Of a DNA stretch of 5,207 nt, positions 4,509 through 5,207 are shown piece after piece. The stretch comes from Rhodobacterales bacterium UBA3089 (GTDB lineage Bacteria; Pseudomonadota; Alphaproteobacteria; Rhodobacterales; Rhodobacteraceae): positions 342-5,548 of the forward strand of contig DFBD01000042.1 of NCBI GenBank assembly GCA_002367255.1, in the 5' to 3' direction. Every line of letters begins with the position of its first letter. Positions within the stretch are counted from its first letter, which is position 1. Position numbers and translations under genes: made by a program. The notes under the pieces are model-generated. The model worked only from the letters and a program-made list of their open reading frames with translations, did no database searches and was not told the DNA's origin.

Positions 4509-5207
4509 ATGACTAAACCCTTAAGACTAGCCGTCGCAGGCCTTGGTACTGTCGGTGCTGGAATCGTGAAAATCGTCCAGCAACATGCTGATCTTCTAAC
4601 GGTCCGCGCTGGCTGCCCAATCGAGATTGTCGCCATTTCCGCGCGCTCCCGCAGCAAAGACCGTGGCGTTGATCTGTCAGGCTATGCATGGGAAGACGAC
4701 GCGGTTGCATTGGCGCGCCGCGATGATGTGGATGTATTGATCGAAGTGATCGGTGGCGAAGACGGCCCTGCAAAGGCGGCTGTTGAAACCGCGCTGGCGA
4801 ATGGTAAACATGTGGTCACGGCCAACAAAGCGTTGCTGGCAATCCACGGTCAAAATCTGGCGAGCCTTGCTGAAGAAAATAACGTGGCCCTGCGGTTCGA
4901 GGCGGCCGTTGCCGGTGGTATACCCATCGTCAAAGCGTTGACCGAAGGTTTGGCTGCCAACAAGATCGAACGCGTCATGGGCGTGATGAACGGCACATGC
5001 AACTATATCCTGACCGTCATGGAAGAAACCGGTGCCGATTACGCCGACGTTCTGCGCGACGCCCAGGAGCTGGGCTATGCCGAAGCAGACCCGACTGTTG
5101 ACGTTGGGGGTTTTGACGCAGCCCACAAGCTGTCGTTGCTGGCCGCAACCGCCTTTGGCACCCAGGTCGATTTCGGCAACGTGAAGATCGAAGGGATCGA
5201 GCGTATC
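4509..5207 (+). CDS. hom: Homoserine dehydrogenase (C-terminus beyond right edge)
   Basis: It reduces L-aspartate-4-semialdehyde to L-homoserine with NAD(P)H, the branch step toward threonine and methionine. The window shows 233 codons of a protein usually about 430 long. The Rossmann motif GLGTVGAG is at 11-18, followed by EVIGG (79-83), TANKALL (104-110) with the conserved K107, EAAVAGGIPI (131-140), NGTCNYIL (161-168) and GYAEADPTVDVGGFDAAHK (189-207). E192, D203 and K207 match the catalytic or substrate-binding E208, D219 and K223 of the yeast enzyme, with identical E-D and D-K spacing. The rest of the catalytic domain and the C-terminal ACT domain expected in bacterial Hom proteins lie outside. 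A GGGAG ribosome binding site at 4494-4498 ends 10 nt before the ATG. The gene begins 4 nt after the rraB-like stop, so it is probably expressed from a promoter upstream of the lipoprotein gene. Confidence 0.97.
   Translation, partial: MTKPLRLAVAGLGTVGAGIVKIVQQHADLLTVRAGCPIEIVAISARSRSKDRGVDLSGYAWEDDAVALARRDDVDVLIEVIGGEDGPAKAAVETALANGKHVVTANKALLAIHGQNLASLAEENNVALRFEAAVAGGIPIVKALTEGLAANKIERVMGVMNGTCNYILTVMEETGADYADVLRDAQELGYAEADPTVDVGGFDAAHKLSLLAATAFGTQVDFGNVKIEGIERI

Noticed and set aside
4677..5126. 149-codon minus-strand ORF antisense to hom
   Set aside because: It lies wholly inside the well-supported hom gene and has the composition expected from an antisense frame.

Overview
The window looks like chromosomal DNA from a marine alphaproteobacterium, most likely of the Rhodobacterales/roseobacter group. 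This is inferred from the character of the proteins (a class I PHA synthase, an alphaproteobacterial homoserine dehydrogenase, a PstS-like periplasmic protein with a small N-terminal extra domain) and the moderate GC content. No 16S rRNA or other formal marker is present. There is no sign of a mobile element, CRISPR array, rRNA or tRNA.

Layout, left to right. (1) Positions 1-893, minus strand: the N-terminal 297 codons of an exported PstS-like substrate-binding protein, which runs off the left edge. (2) 894-1174: a non-coding stretch with its ribosome binding site, a candidate promoter overlapped by two interlocking inverted repeats, and a small hairpin beyond the tetR stop. (3) 1175-1774, minus: a TetR/AcrR-family repressor whose C-terminal half resembles the KstR2-like acyl-CoA-responsive group. 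(4) 1775-1905: a short gap holding two clear dyads, one of TetR-operator type (TGAACG-GG-CGTTCA) and a 34-bp near-palindrome. (5) 1906-3723, minus: a complete class I poly(3-hydroxyalkanoate) synthase, PhaC. (6) 3724-3857: a divergent intergenic region with a palindrome inside a candidate phaC promoter, and a well-placed Shine-Dalgarno that serves a six-codon ORF overlapping the phaC start. (7) 3858-4169, 4175-4504 and 4509-5207+, plus: a tight operon of a small lipoprotein of unknown function, an RraB-type RNase E regulator and homoserine dehydrogenase (hom), the last cut by the right edge.

Functionally the left half concerns carbon storage and its likely acyl-CoA-linked control (phaC followed by tetR). 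The right half starts the committed branch to threonine and methionine (hom), behind two small genes that would be co-transcribed with it. The usual PHA partners (phaP, phaR, phaZ, phaA, phaB) are not in the window, so this phaC is either detached from its cluster or a second copy.

I do not see a clearly new multi-gene system. The most interesting signals are regulatory: the paired dyads before tetR, the minicistron overlapping the phaC start, the Ser-for-Gly change in the PhaC lipase box, and the linkage of an RraB homologue to hom.
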